Shown here: positions 22,860 through 35,600 of the stretch, piece by piece | Layout: the number at the start of each line of letters is the position of its first letter | Position numbering within the stretch: the stretch's first letter is position 1 | Assembly: GCF_025602895.1 (NCBI RefSeq) | Contig: NW_026516354.1 | Coordinates: 30,762-94,761 of the forward strand | Direction: 5' to 3' | Length of the DNA stretch: 64,000 nucleotides | DNA from: Polychytrium aggregatum | Lineage: Eukaryota; Chytridiomycota; Chytridiomycetes; Polychytriales | The notes under the pieces: generated by a model | The model's database searches: none | Seen by the model: only the letters and a program-made list of their open reading frames with translations | What the model was told of the DNA's origin: nothing | Made by a program: the position numbers and the translations under genes

Positions 22860-25800
22860 ATGAGCAACACGCATTCGAACCGCAAACCGGGGCGGCTGTC
22901 GCGGACCCCCATGAGCTCGGGCACGGGCGGCTGTCTTGCTGGTCTGCCCACTCTCACCCCGCCGTCGGCTCGATCGTTCCACACCCCCAGCCCGCCTGTT
23001 CATCCCGCCTGCCCATCTTCCCGACGCCTGGTGCCCTCTGAAGCTGGTCCTGTATCCGAGGTAGGTCGCCAACGAATCCTTGGGAGCCAATATACGCCCA
23101 TCTGTGTCTGGCAGACTCGGGACGACGGCTGCACACCGCCTGTCCAGCAGCCGGTCTTGTCCTGGCTTAGTTTATGCTTGCTTGGGGTCGTCCTGTCTTG
23201 CCACGAACCTCACCCGGCTGCCTCTGCCACTTTCTGCAGCATTTGCAAGTTTCAGCCTTCTCCATCCCACACACACTCACTTCACTGGAACGCCATGAAC
23301 CCTGCTCTGGTCGGCCCTCGAGACAGCGGCTTCGAGTCGCACGGTCCTCTGAGCCCCGAGAGTCCGCCTGTCCGATATGTTGTGCCAGCAACCATCGACA
23401 GCCTGATTGAATACATCACGTCGCCCAACACCCATGATATGGAGCTCACCAAGGTGATTCTGATGCTCTACCGCAAGTTCATGAGTCCCTGTGATCTTCT
23501 GGACAAGCTCGTGGACCGCTTCGACGTCGTCGACCTCAGCTACGACAGAGGAGTGGAGGATCCAGCGTCGCCCATCGACCCGGTTCAGCTGAGGTGAGTC
23601 GGTCCTCGCCAGAGCATAGCCTCTTGGTACCGCGTGGGGGCGCTCATGAGAAGAGCCGCGCCGGCACACTGTATCAGCGTGCGATCAAACTTGGAGGCGA
23701 CCACTGGCCCTGCCTCGGGAGTGCGTCGGGAGGGGTCGATAGAGGCGGCGGGCTCGTTGGGAGACAGCCACGATGTGCCTAACGCTTACGCGAGGCCAGG
23801 CTCGTTCGAGCCATGGCAAGATCCGCTATGGTGGCCGGGCTGGACCGCGGCCGGGGTACTGCGCTGCCAATATTCGCTGGAGAGCGTTCGCTGGATGCCC
23901 AGGCATGGGAATACTCGCGGGACTGGTTTGCTAACTCGATTGCAACCCCTCCGGAACAGGGTTTGCAACATCATCATCCACTGGTGCGAAACGTACTGGT
24001 GCGACTTTCGTCCGGCCAAGATGCGGCTTACTCTGCACATCTTCCTGAGCCGGTGCCGCGGCCGTCAAGAGTACACTGCGATTGTCAAGAAGCTCGACGA
24101 TTTCCTGCGCAACGACGTGCATTTCCACGAGAACGAGCCCGATTGGGGCATTGGCTACTGTGCTGAAGACGAGGACGAAGACCTGCCCGATGACGCCTCC
24201 TCGAGCCTGAATCGAGACAGTCTGGCCGAAAAGGTAGCGTCGCATTCACATCATACTGCAGCACCATCTCCCGACGATGAGGACGCCCCCTCGACAGCTA
24301 CTCCCCGCTCGATCAAGCACCGTCTCAGCACGCTATCCCTACTGCCGCTCCCTTCTCACAAGACCTATGATTTGTTGAAGAGGATGACTTCGGGGAGCGC
24401 CGATAGGTCATCGGCGCACTCGGCTGTCTATTCCGAAGAAGAATACAACGCCCGGTGCAAAGCACTGCTGAAAATCGATGCCGACCAGATCGCGCAGCAG
24501 CTCAACCTGATTGACTTTGACTATTTCCAAAAGATTCAGGTATGCCGCTGTCAGCTTGACGAGTGGCTGTAGTGGTGTCAGGGATCCAATTGCTGTTTCA
24601 AGCGATGATGCCTTTGCACTTGAGCGACGCTGTACTGATGCATTTCTTTCGCCTGCCCGCCTGCTCCTTGGTCACCATCCTGTCGCATTGGCTCGCCTCC
24701 ACTGTCACAACCACTTGCACCAACGATTGCTCTGGATCATTTTCGTCGGTCGATCCTGTTCGTTGGCTATCCGTTACAACTGCGACGGCCTGCGACGGTC
24801 TGCAAACCTATCTCGCCAATCCGACAACGGCACGATATACCGCTGCCGCCCTGTCTGCGGATGATAGCCCCGAGATCTTGTCGAGCACATCTGGAACAAA
24901 AAGAGCAACTCGCAATACTCCAACTCGGTCGCTGCGAGTATCGCTCACTTCAACTTTATTGCATCATGGTGGGTAATCGAGGTCGAGTGGCACATGTCCT
25001 CGTCCTGGCGTGCTTGCAAGATGGTGGATCGCCATTGGAACAGACTATGCGCATATTATCGATCGTTTCCCCGCGGCTGATGTGATCAACTTGTGTCCTG
25101 GTGGCTCCGTACAGGGCAAAGTCGCTTGTTTTGTCACAGAAGAAGCCCAAAGCCCGTGCTGTGATTATGCTGAAGCTGATGCGGGTCGCTCTGGTGAGAC
25201 GCCAAGACCGGGGAGCATCGACTATGGCACTGTACAATCGGAATCATTCATCTGACCTTTTGTCTGCCCCTTGCACCCTTGTCCTCGCTTCCACGCTGTT
25301 GCAACTGCGACAGTACCTGAGAAACTTCAACAACTTCAACTCGGCCATGGCCCTCGTGGCTGCGCTTTCAAGCGGCCCCATCCAGCGCCTCAGGCTGACG
25401 CAGCACTACTATTACGATCAGCCGACGCACCAGAACTTCCGCAAGCTCGAAATGATGTTCACGTCGGAGCGGTCATTTGGCATCTATCGGGCCGTCTTTC
25501 GTATGAGCCCGCTGCCGGCAATACCGTATCTGTACGTACCTGGCATGCGCGTGAAGCAGCACACTCGCGGCTGTATCGACTGAGCGGCGCCGAGGGGCGG
25601 TCTGGATGCCGGCGTATAGAAGAAAGCGTCACCCGCAACATGCGCCATCGTCACCGATGGACTGAAGGATTGACTGCTGACGGATTGCTGACGGACTGCG
25701 GAACCATGGCCCCTCCTAGCGGTGTGTTTCTACGCGATCTTGTGTATCTCGAGGAGTGCTACCGGGACTTTAAGGAAGACGGGACCCTCAACCTCGGCAA

Positions 25801-26313
25801 GTTTATTGCCATTGGCGACGTCATTCTCATGTTGATGAGTATCAAGGCAAGGTATGTGCACAACAGAGGGACAGACATTGTGAGATCGAGACCTTGCCGA
25901 ATCGATCAATGGGAGAGTAGATCATGTGTCCCCCATCCGATTCCGAGCTAGATCCAAAGATGCGTCGGTGGTTGGTGCAGAGGGGCTGTAATCTGAATGC
26001 GGGGATGCGATGCCACTTCTGGTTCGACTTCTGGGTCAACTCACGTCCCGAGTCCGTCTTTTGTTTCTGTAAGGCCCTACACCGAAAAGGTCAACCCCGA
26101 AATCGTGAGCCTGATCCTCGGAAAGGCCGTCCTCTCTGACGAGGTTTGTTCCATGACCATACACGCATTCCTGTGCGGATGGGGGGGGGTGTATGTGTAT
26201 GGAGCATCCCGCATTCGCCCACGCAACCAGCACTTGACTGATGAATTCGTGCCGTCGTTCGGTAGGATTGTTATACCATATCCCAGCAACTCGAGCCCCG
26301 GACCGAGTCCTGA
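22860..26313 (+). CDS. Ras guanine-nucleotide exchange factor (REM + Cdc25-type catalytic domain)
   Basis: Activates Ras-family GTPases by GDP release, probably at a membrane. Nine exons (22860-23060, 23256-23593, 23960-24539, 24868-24968, 25115-25193, 25314-25531, 25720-25851, 26074-26143, 26266-26313) total 1767 nt, 588 residues. A Pro/Ser-rich N-terminus precedes the RasGEF_N/REM module (TIDSLIEYITSPNTHDMELT, FMSPCDLLDKLVDRF). An acidic/Ser-rich insert leads to the catalytic domain: AQQLNLIDFDYFQKIQPRDL, SIAHFNFIAS, FNNFNSAMALVAALSSGPI, LGVFLRDLVYLEE, ending LEPRTES. A second possible start is Met at 23295; it would remove the first exon, and the sequence before it (pyrimidine-rich, CACACACTCAC) could be an untranslated leader. 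No SH3, PH or DH domain is seen. Which Ras it serves is unknown. Confidence 0.9.
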
Positions 26314-26833
26314 TCCCCGAGCCCCCCAAGCTGCTGTTGGAGAGCCGGCACGATGGGCCATACTGTCCCTCGGGCTCTAATAGCAATATCGTCATGACGA
26401 TGCTGTGCACCCGAGCGACGTTTCACTTGGGTGCTCTGACAGGGCAGCACACCGAATCCGTTCTCCCTCCCGCCGTGTGATCTGCTGAAAAGTCAGTCAT
26501 ATGTATCAGAATATATTCTCAATACCGTTTCCTTGAGGCCAAATCGGAGGGTGTGATGTCGATGGCCGATGGGCTCCATCATGTTTGGAATGCGTGCATC
26601 GACCGAGCTGGGATGCCCGCCAATTACTCCACAGGCATGCTACCCGTCGTTGCATTCGCTGGCCGTCAATGGCCAGCTCATATCCGGATACGATAGATGA
26701 AGGAGCGAGGGCACATGTGTATATTCAGGATCCAGAGGAGATGTAAGCTTGACAGAGGTCGATCAAAATCAAGTGTTCCGTTACAATCGGTGGGGCGCAG
26801 TGAATGAGACGGGGACGAGGGGCCGGCATGCTG
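26314..26833. other. Convergent intergenic region between RasGEF and Cgr1 genes
   Basis: No gene seen. Relatively AT-rich near 26500-26530. Contains the second copy (26715-26736) of the 22-nt repeat, about 100 bases beyond the Cgr1 stop codon. Confidence 0.5.
26715..26736. repeat. 22-nt dispersed repeat, copy 2
   Basis: Identical over 22 bases to 19919-19940 and in the same orientation, here about 100 bases past the Cgr1 stop codon. The flanks do not match. Confidence 0.8.
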
Positions 26834-27994
26834 TTAGCGCTTCTCGAGGGCCCGGATCTGCTTCTTCTTCATGCGTTTGACTTTGCTGGCCGAGACCTGG
26901 ATGTGGGGAAGAGACGGAGACAGTGAACACTGGTCAGGATTGGCAAATCGGACGACCGAGTCTGTCCACAGGAAGCCAGACCATCGGTATTGCTGGTCAG
27001 GCCGACCCGAGCAGGTTGCCAGATGGGCAATTATCAGGTGCCATCGTGCTGACCTTTTGGACCACCTCGGACATCTTTTCGTTCTCGAGGCGGCGCTTTC
27101 GGCGCTCTTCTTCCTGCAGCCGTTTGGACTTTGAGGGATTCCACCGAATCATGGTCATTGAGGTTGGGCATTGCATTCCAAGTTGTCGTCGGTAGAAAGG
27201 CCGTGGTGCGGACGAATGTACGTTATGTGAGTGGGATCTCTCGGCATGATATGTGTCGCCGGTGTCGACGACGGTAGCTCTGGTAGCTCCGGGAGCGACG
27301 GTATTGACGGTCCCCCATATTTGTGGTATCCAGGATAGCCCACGAACAGCTGAATCGCTTGCCAGAGGACAAGGCGCAGTTGCATCCTGATGAGGGCGAG
27401 TTGCGAAGATGAGAGCGGCAAATGATCAGTACCTCCTTTTCCTTCTTGACCTGTTCCTTCATTTCGTTCTCGGCAGCCTTCATCAGGGACTTGCGCCTCC
27501 GCTCGGCCTGCTGGATTTCCCAGCCTGTCGCACCCATCCATGGCCGACCGCAAAGGGCAGTAAACCGGTCAAATTGAGTCAGTTGAAGGCTATGGCCCAA
27601 GGCACCGATGAGAGACATCGCAGCGTCGGCTATGGCTGTTGGGGAAGAGGGCGGGTGATGGTGGCATTGACGGTACCTGGGCGGACAGAGACATTGCGCT
27701 TTGCCGACGATCGCTTGGTTTGCACCGACTTCCAGACACGGCCTGGCTCAGCAGAGAGGGAAAAGACACAATCGAATGAAGTGTCAGCGGCGTGCATGCT
27801 CCAGCCAGGCAGGATGAGGTTCAGAGGCGCCTCGCCCCATGTGTGTCGATGCTGGCCACGGCGGAAGTGGAGGAGATTGAAAGGACATGCACACCATTGA
27901 CGGGGACTTTGCGGGGGATTGCCAGTCGCGACGAGGTTTCAGTGGCATCGTCGGCAACAGTGGTGGCCAGGCTGGGCTGGGTGGTGTCGGCCAT
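26834..27994 (-). CDS. CGR1: Cgr1/CCDC86 family rRNA-processing protein
   Basis: Small nucleolar protein needed for 60S ribosome maturation. Five exons (27994-27895, 27742-27677, 27524-27433, 27113-27054, 26896-26834) sum to 381 nt, 126 residues; yeast Cgr1 is about 120. After a Thr/Ala-rich N-terminus comes the family entry motif SGRVWKSVQTKRSS-like (here GRVWKSVQTKRSSAKRN). A highly charged helix follows (QQAERRRKSLMKAAENEMKE, EEERRKRRLENEKMSEVVQK), ending in the conserved basic SKVKRMKKKQIRALEKR. The phases of all four introns agree and all donors are GT. Localisation and role are from family knowledge; the length and the two conserved ends make the call firm. Confidence 0.9.
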
Positions 27995-28092
27995 GGTGGT
28001 GGTTGATCGTTTGGTATGGGTTGGTCTGGCTGGTTGGGATCGGACGGAAGGCACTGGCTGGCTCGGTTGGGACGGCGTGGGAGACAGTAGGA

Positions 28093-28156
28093 TGTGGTGC
28101 TTGCTGGCTGTGGTGCTTGCTGGCTGTGGTGCTTGCTGGCTGTGGTGCTTGCTGGC
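28093..28156. repeat. Four-copy 16-bp tandem repeat
   Basis: TGTGGTGCTTGCTGGC is repeated four times without interruption, with a partial fifth copy. It starts about 100 bases upstream of the Cgr1 start codon, so it sits in the promoter or 5' leader. Confidence 0.9.
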
Positions 28157-28183
28157 TGTGGTGGCAGGGGCCGATTTGCTGAC

Positions 28184-28237
28184 GACGATGGATGTGGTGC
28201 CGACGATGGATGTGGTGACGACGATGGATGTGGTGAC
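28184..28237. repeat. Three-copy 18-bp tandem repeat
   Basis: GACGATGGATGTGGTGMC is repeated three times, close to the 16-bp array and upstream of the Cgr1 gene. Units differ by one base at the end. Confidence 0.9.
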
Positions 28238-28986
28238 GATTCCGATTGTGCGCTTGTTGGCTGTTCGGTCGGTCAGTCGGTTGGCCGTTTGGTTGGCTGG
28301 GAGGTCAAAAAGGCCGCAACAAAAAATCATATGAAGTGCAATAATGAAGGCCATTTGCGCCTGGCGGCCAATCAGCGGGCGGAGAGCGCGACAAATGAAA
28401 TGGGTCACGCGAAATCATGTGACTCGGCGGAGGTGGCTTGTGGCCGCCCTGGAGCGGCGACCCTGGGGAACGCGAGGGCGCAAAATGGAAAATGGGCAGG
28501 CCAGAGCGGCAACGAAGAACAGCGGGGGCAACAGGCTCAGGAGCAGAGCGAGAAAGGCTCGATGCTCGATGCGGATGCGGATGCGAATGCGGACGCAGAG
28601 GTCCATGTTGCCTGGATGGCGATGGAGCGGAATGATGGGCAGACCCCATTGGAACCATCCAAGCCATGGAAAGAGCTGCAGAACACCGGAGATAAAGGGC
28701 TGAATTCCGGTTGTCCCCTGGACAAAGGCAGAGATGGTCATCGAGAGAGGCGGTGAAAGGACGAGGATGCCGGGGCTCTTATTTTTTCGAAACGTGCTGT
28801 ATTCTTCACTCCTTACAGTTGACGAAGAACGAATCGCCCCGCAAACCGTTATATACAGTATGCAACAAGTCGACAGCAGCTTCCAGAAAAAAAAGGTCTA
28901 GCAAAAATGGTGGTAGGTAAAGGGAAAAGAATATAACAAGTAGAACTATGTGAACATCTCGGACATATCAATCAAGTTTATATTCA

Positions 28987-30408
<1,422 letters not shown>

Positions 30409-30784
30409 TTCGAAAGAACAGAGATTTCAGCGTCGAGAAACGAGATGCCGAGAGAGCGACGGAAGGGAGGCTGCTTTTTCTACCCTCGGCGCGGCGAGAG
30501 GGCGAAAAAAAGGGGAGCAGGGCGGATGGGGGAGGGGCGCTGGCTGGAGCCGGCTCGAGTGCAGCGACAATACCCAGGCAGGCGAGCGCCGAGTGGGCGG
30601 GCGCGCGACCAATCGGGGCGGGCGGGGGTGCGGCGGCCCATTGTGGGTGCGCGAGGGCGGCATTATTTGTTGGAGCGACGCGAGCGCGACGAGAGGATTT
30701 TGGAGGTGTCGACAGAGACTGCGCGGCCGGGGCTTTGCCTGTGGGAACCACGGGCTGTGTCGGGCCAGGCCGCGAGCCCGATCA

Positions 30785-30834
30785 GAGAGAGAGAAGGAGA
30801 GAGGGAGAGAGAGAGGGAGAGAGAGAGGGAGAGC
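30785..30834. repeat. GA-rich simple repeat
   Basis: An almost uninterrupted GAGAGA/GGGAGA purine run of about 50 bases, some 380 bases upstream of the proposed calmodulin start; as CT on the minus strand it may act as a promoter element. Confidence 0.85.
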
Positions 30835-32366
30835 AGCCCTGGATCGGCTCGCGCGACTGTGGGCCGGCCGGGACACCGCTGCCTGTTTGGGCCGCCTTTG
30901 CCGCCGCCTGGCGCGCACTCTCTGTCGACATCGGTTCGGGGAGAGTACTTTTGCGCGGCGCGTGCGGGATCGGCTCGCCGCGACAAGGTTTGCAGACCGG
31001 GCATTTGTGTTGGTGCGTGCGACTGCGCGGGCGGGGCAAGCGATTGGGTGCGGGGGGGCAAGAAGGCTGCATTTGCTGAAGCATTTGCAATGGCACCTGC
31101 AAGAGCGTCGGCGATAGCACTTGCGTTTGAATTAGAATTTGCTGCTGAGCATCTCCGTTGGCGCCGCCAGGACGACCGCGGCTGTCTCTAGCATCGGCCC
31201 CGACACTGCCATTGGCGGCATTGCAAATGTGCGCGCTGGTCTCGTCCCGGCCCTTCTCTCTCGGTCTCTCCCGTCCCTCCCGGTCCTTCTCGCTGTGGCG
31301 CGTTGCCCGTGGCGCAATCTCCCCACGTGCCCATCCATCCGCGCCCGCCCTGCCCCATTGGCCCGAATTGTCGCGTCGCGCTCCTGCGCAGCCGCGCCGC
31401 TGTTCTCCCGTTTCTCCCTGGCTGCAGCACTGATCCTCTCGGCTGCCATGGAGCGTCCTCCTTGCCTGCCGTCCCGCAACATCGCCTGCGCGGCCCGTAT
31501 CTGTCCCGTGTGCCTGTCGCTGGCCGTTTGTTCTAGAACTCGTTGTTGCGAGCATATGCTTGCGCCAGTTTGCGCTTGCGCTTGCCCGCTTGGCTGTCTG
31601 CCTGGACGCCGTCTTCCGACTGGGACGTTGCAGACGCAATCGCCACCACCAGACCCGCCACCTGCAATTCGCCAGAAATCCCGTGCTCCCCCCCCGATTT
31701 CGCCCTCCATCCGCCCAGAGCGCAACCTTGTGTCTGACAAAGATGCTGGCCCCCCACCCCCGATTCGCGCAGGATCGTCGAGTGGTGCTGCCGCTGCAAA
31801 TCGTGCTGCGTATCTTGCAGATGCAGCAGCAGCCGCACCGAGTGCGCACCATCCCCTCGACTCCGTCTGCTGCATCTGCCATCCCAGCATACCGCCCCTG
31901 TCCTTCGGCCTGCATCGGTCCTCCATCTGTCCTCCATCTGTCCTGGCCTGCCTGGCATTGCGCGAACAACAAGCAGCCCTATCTCGATGCGCCAGCCAAT
32001 CGCATTTGTGCTGGAGCGTCACGACCGACCAATTGGGCTCGGGCGCAGTCAGCCGCTGCGCAATCCGACGCGCGCTCGCGGCCCCATGTCGGTCACGAGC
32101 CGCACAGCCCTTCAAAACTCTATTTTTTCCATTTCTGTGGCACATTCCATTTTTGCACCGCTCCCGGCTCCTTGTGGCTCTGCTCCCGAACTGGTTTCGT
32201 GGCCTTGGGGTTTGCTTGCGCGTTTGCCTTCCCGCCCTGCCGGTCCATCAGCGGTCCCCGGTCGCCAGGAACCTTGTCGACAATGCTCCAAGGTTTCGTC
32301 TCCGAGTTTGCAAGACCGCCTTCTTCGTGCATCCACGCGCCGAAACCCAGCCCTGCATCGATGCAT

Positions 32367-32415
32367 CTGCCAATGCACGCGCCGATGCGTCTGCCAATGT
32401 ACTCGCCAATGTGCG
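32367..32415. repeat. Imperfect 12-bp tandem repeat
   Basis: Four diverged units of TCTGCCAATGCA type (TCTGCCAATGCA, CGCGCCGATGCG, TCTGCCAATGTA, CTCGCCAATGTG) in a row, in non-coding DNA beyond the SMC1 stop. Confidence 0.7.
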
Positions 32416-32615
32416 GGCCAGCCCAGTCGCTCTGTGTCATCCAAAAGTGCATTCATTCATGTGTCTGTCTCGCAGCCGTCGAGCACCAACCGCCGTAAAC
32501 TCGGGAACTTTGCTCGTATTGCATCCAACTCACTGTGTGGTCGGTGTTGCTCCATCGTGGTGTGCCAACAGCCAGTCCTCTCCCTCTCTGCCCTTGCGTC
32601 CGGCTGTATCTGTGC

Positions 32616-35600
32616 TCATTGCTCCAGCGGTGTCTGCCCTGTGCCGAACCGGGATTCGAGATCCAATGTCAGCACTTGGCTCGTCTGTTCGGCCTGGTCC
32701 TTGTAGATCCCAACCAGGGCATCCGCCTTTTCGTACAGCGTGTTCTTGAGAGAGATCACGATGAACTGAACGCCGCTTTCGTCTTTGTGTGCCTGCTTCT
32801 GAATGTATCTTGAGATGCGTGCAACGTTGGTGTTGTCGAGGGCAGCATCAACCTCATCGAGCACAAAGAAAGGCGCCGGTCGATAGCTGTGGGGACGAAG
32901 AGAGCCGATGTCAGACCAGACCAGACCAGGCCAGATCAGTGGGATACTAAATCTCGATATCGCCTTGCCATCTACCTGTGGATCGCAAACAGCAGCGCCA
33001 GAGCCGCCACGGTTTTCTCGCCGCCAGAGAGCTGCTCCATGTCTCGGAATCCTTTCATCGGAGGGACCGCATGATATCGCACCGAGTCCGTAAAGGGCTC
33101 CTGCGATCGAGAACCAAATCGTGGTGAGCCGAGTGTTGTTGTGCATCATTCCAGAGGAGCCGCAGTGTCTCAGCTTTCTTCTGCTGCCACCATAACTGCA
33201 TCAAGCCACTCACGTCGCTGTCGTCGAGGTTCAGCTGGGCAACACCACCCGGGAATCCTGGCGAGGATGTGAGCTCTTCGTAGATCCGCCCAATGTTCTC
33301 CGAGATGTGAAGATACGCCTTGTAAAACCGCTCGTATCTGCCCAGAGCACCGATATCTACGTTAGATTGATCACCATCTCACCATCACCATCACCATCAC
33401 CATCACCATCACCATCTCCATCTCCATCTCCATCTCCATCTCCATCTGTTTCTCGGTCGTCGCACACACCTTTCTTGCTTGATCGTGTTGAACCTATCCT
33501 TGGCCGACTTGGCTTCTCGTCGCGACTGCTCAAATTCCCTTGCCGTGTTGCGGTATCGCTCCTCGACATCATCCAGCCTGATCAGTCGCAATCACCCCAG
33601 AGTCAGAACCATTCGGCCAGACATAGCACTCCGCAACTCCAATGCTCGCTCGCGGCTCGTTTCAATTGCGGCTGTGTCGGACTCACCTCTCAACTGCCTT
33701 CATGTTGGGTGCCAGGCGCTCAATCTCTGCCGCGAGGCCCTTGATGTTCTCCTCAAGCTCGACATCAAGCTCGCTGCTGCCGTTCTGAGGGTCGCAAGCA
33801 ATCGCGCACGAAACATCAGCGACAGTGGCCACAGGACCGGCGTACTTTCTGTTTCAATTACAGGATTCTGGATCGGCCCACTTTTGCTCGCTTTCCTCTC
33901 CCTTTCACATATCCCAGGCGATGTCCATACCTCGCGATAATCTGCCTTGAGTGAGCGGTAGTCGATCTGGATGTTGCTGAGCTGAACCGTCGAGCTCGAA
34001 GGACCCGATGGTTCATCGACGTCCATCTGGTCCTCGCCCAATCCGTGGCTCCGCTTCAGTGAATAAGCAGCAGCGGAATCAAAGTCAGTCAACAGGTTAC
34101 CAACAGCAGCAGCTCCATAATCAATCATGACTTCACCCGCCGTTCATGTATCAGATTGCATCGCTCAACGCACCTCAAGCTCGTTCAGGGGGATAGCTTC
34201 CAGTTTTCGACCAACGAGCGGCAGCGGAATCTCCTCCAGCTTGGCTTTGCGTAGCAGCGCAAACCGCTCTTCGTTGAACTTTTCAATCTCGGTCTCCTGT
34301 TGGCCCGAAAGTCGGTGGCCGGTGCGATTTGTTCAAGTAAGAATCCGGCTTTGCTGCCGCCAAATCGGCCTACATTGACACATTGCTCAGCACGCCATGT
34401 GTGTCGCTTCAGGTGCCGTATACTGACCGCGTGGGTGATCGCCGTGGAGCTGTCCTCGGCCCGTTTGATCAGACTCTGCAGTTCCTTCTTGACGTCATTG
34501 ACTGCATCGCGGTGGCCATCGAGGCTCTCTTTGAGCTGCAACAACTCAGCTTGCGATTGCGCGAGCGACTCGTTGAGCGCCTCGGCTTCCTTGGCATAGC
34601 TCTCCTTCTCCTCTTCCAGCTCAGCCAGTAAGCTTTCATCTTTTGAGATGGCTGTCTGGATGCGCTCGAGGCGGGTCTGAACCTCCTGGCAGAGCTGCTG
34701 GTTGAACGAGATTCTGTTGGACGTGGTGTTGTCGAAAGTCGTAACGACAGTAACCAAAGCAGCATTGGGCGTCGTCCGTGTTAGTATTCCAAAGTCAAGT
34801 TTGCATCTCATCGCAGCGCACTCGGACACGCATCCCGTTGAGAGTAAAGTCCCGGACGTGCAGCGACGCTCTACTTTGGCCCACATTCAGTCGAGGGAGT
34901 GCACGTTCACACCCTGCACAGCTTGCCAAAACAGAGAGCGTGACAGGTACGGAGGGGAGATGAAAGCGAGGGGTCAACTTACTCTCCCTCGAGCTTAGCT
35001 TTCTGAGTCGTAAACTGCAATCGTTTCTGCGAGACCTCCTCCTGGCTGCTCAGGAGCTTGTCCTCGTATTCGCGCACACTATGGACTCCAATGCGCCGAC
35101 AAAAGTCTGCAAAGATCGTGGCTTCCACTTTGGCGATCGCCGCCTCGGCCGACTCGATCTGCTCGTTGATACTCTCAAGGCCAGCGTCTGTCTCGGCGCT
35201 TTCACTGCGCAGCTCGCGCATCTGGTCCGCGCAGAACTTGATTTCCTTCTGGACTGCTTCCAGTTTGCGCTCCGTGGCCTCCTACTCAGGATGGAAGCGT
35301 CAGTCCGAGGAGGGCGGTAAGTACATATTTTACAAGGCAAGCGCCGCTGGCCTTCTCGCGGTCAACTCTACTCACCAGATCGCTGGTTGTAAACTTGAGC
35401 TTGTTTTCCAGCATAAAGATTGCATGCTTCATTTGCTCGTCATATCCGGCTTTGCGGCGACTCTGCTGTACTTCGGCGAGCTGGTTCGCCAGCGAGTCCT
35501 TGACTTTGCGGAGATCTGTGGGTACAGAGCGCCGAATAAGTCCCTCGCATCCTTCAGTGCGGCTTTGGGCTGTCGTGGTCGTCCTCATATCGCCCGCCGG

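Larger units (their letters stand above)
30409..32615. other. Long intergenic region between calmodulin and SMC1
   Basis: About 2.2 kb with no recognisable gene. It is GC-rich, so reading frames up to about 536 codons stay open on both strands at once; none has a domain, and they contradict each other. It contains a GA-rich simple repeat (30785-30834) and an imperfect 12-bp array near 32367-32415. The part near 30410-31100 is probably the calmodulin promoter. Confidence 0.5.

Noticed and set aside
32120-32456. Small minus-strand frames beyond the SMC1 stop as an extra exon or gene
   Set aside because: SMC1 already ends correctly after its Walker B and C-terminal helix; the frames have no homology and overlap an imperfect 12-bp repeat.
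30427-32749. Long reading frames (up to about 536 codons) on both strands between calmodulin and SMC1
   Set aside because: They overlap in several frames at once, are Arg/Ala/Pro/Ser-rich without any domain, and one runs into the SMC1 coding exon; they reflect few stop codons in GC-rich DNA.
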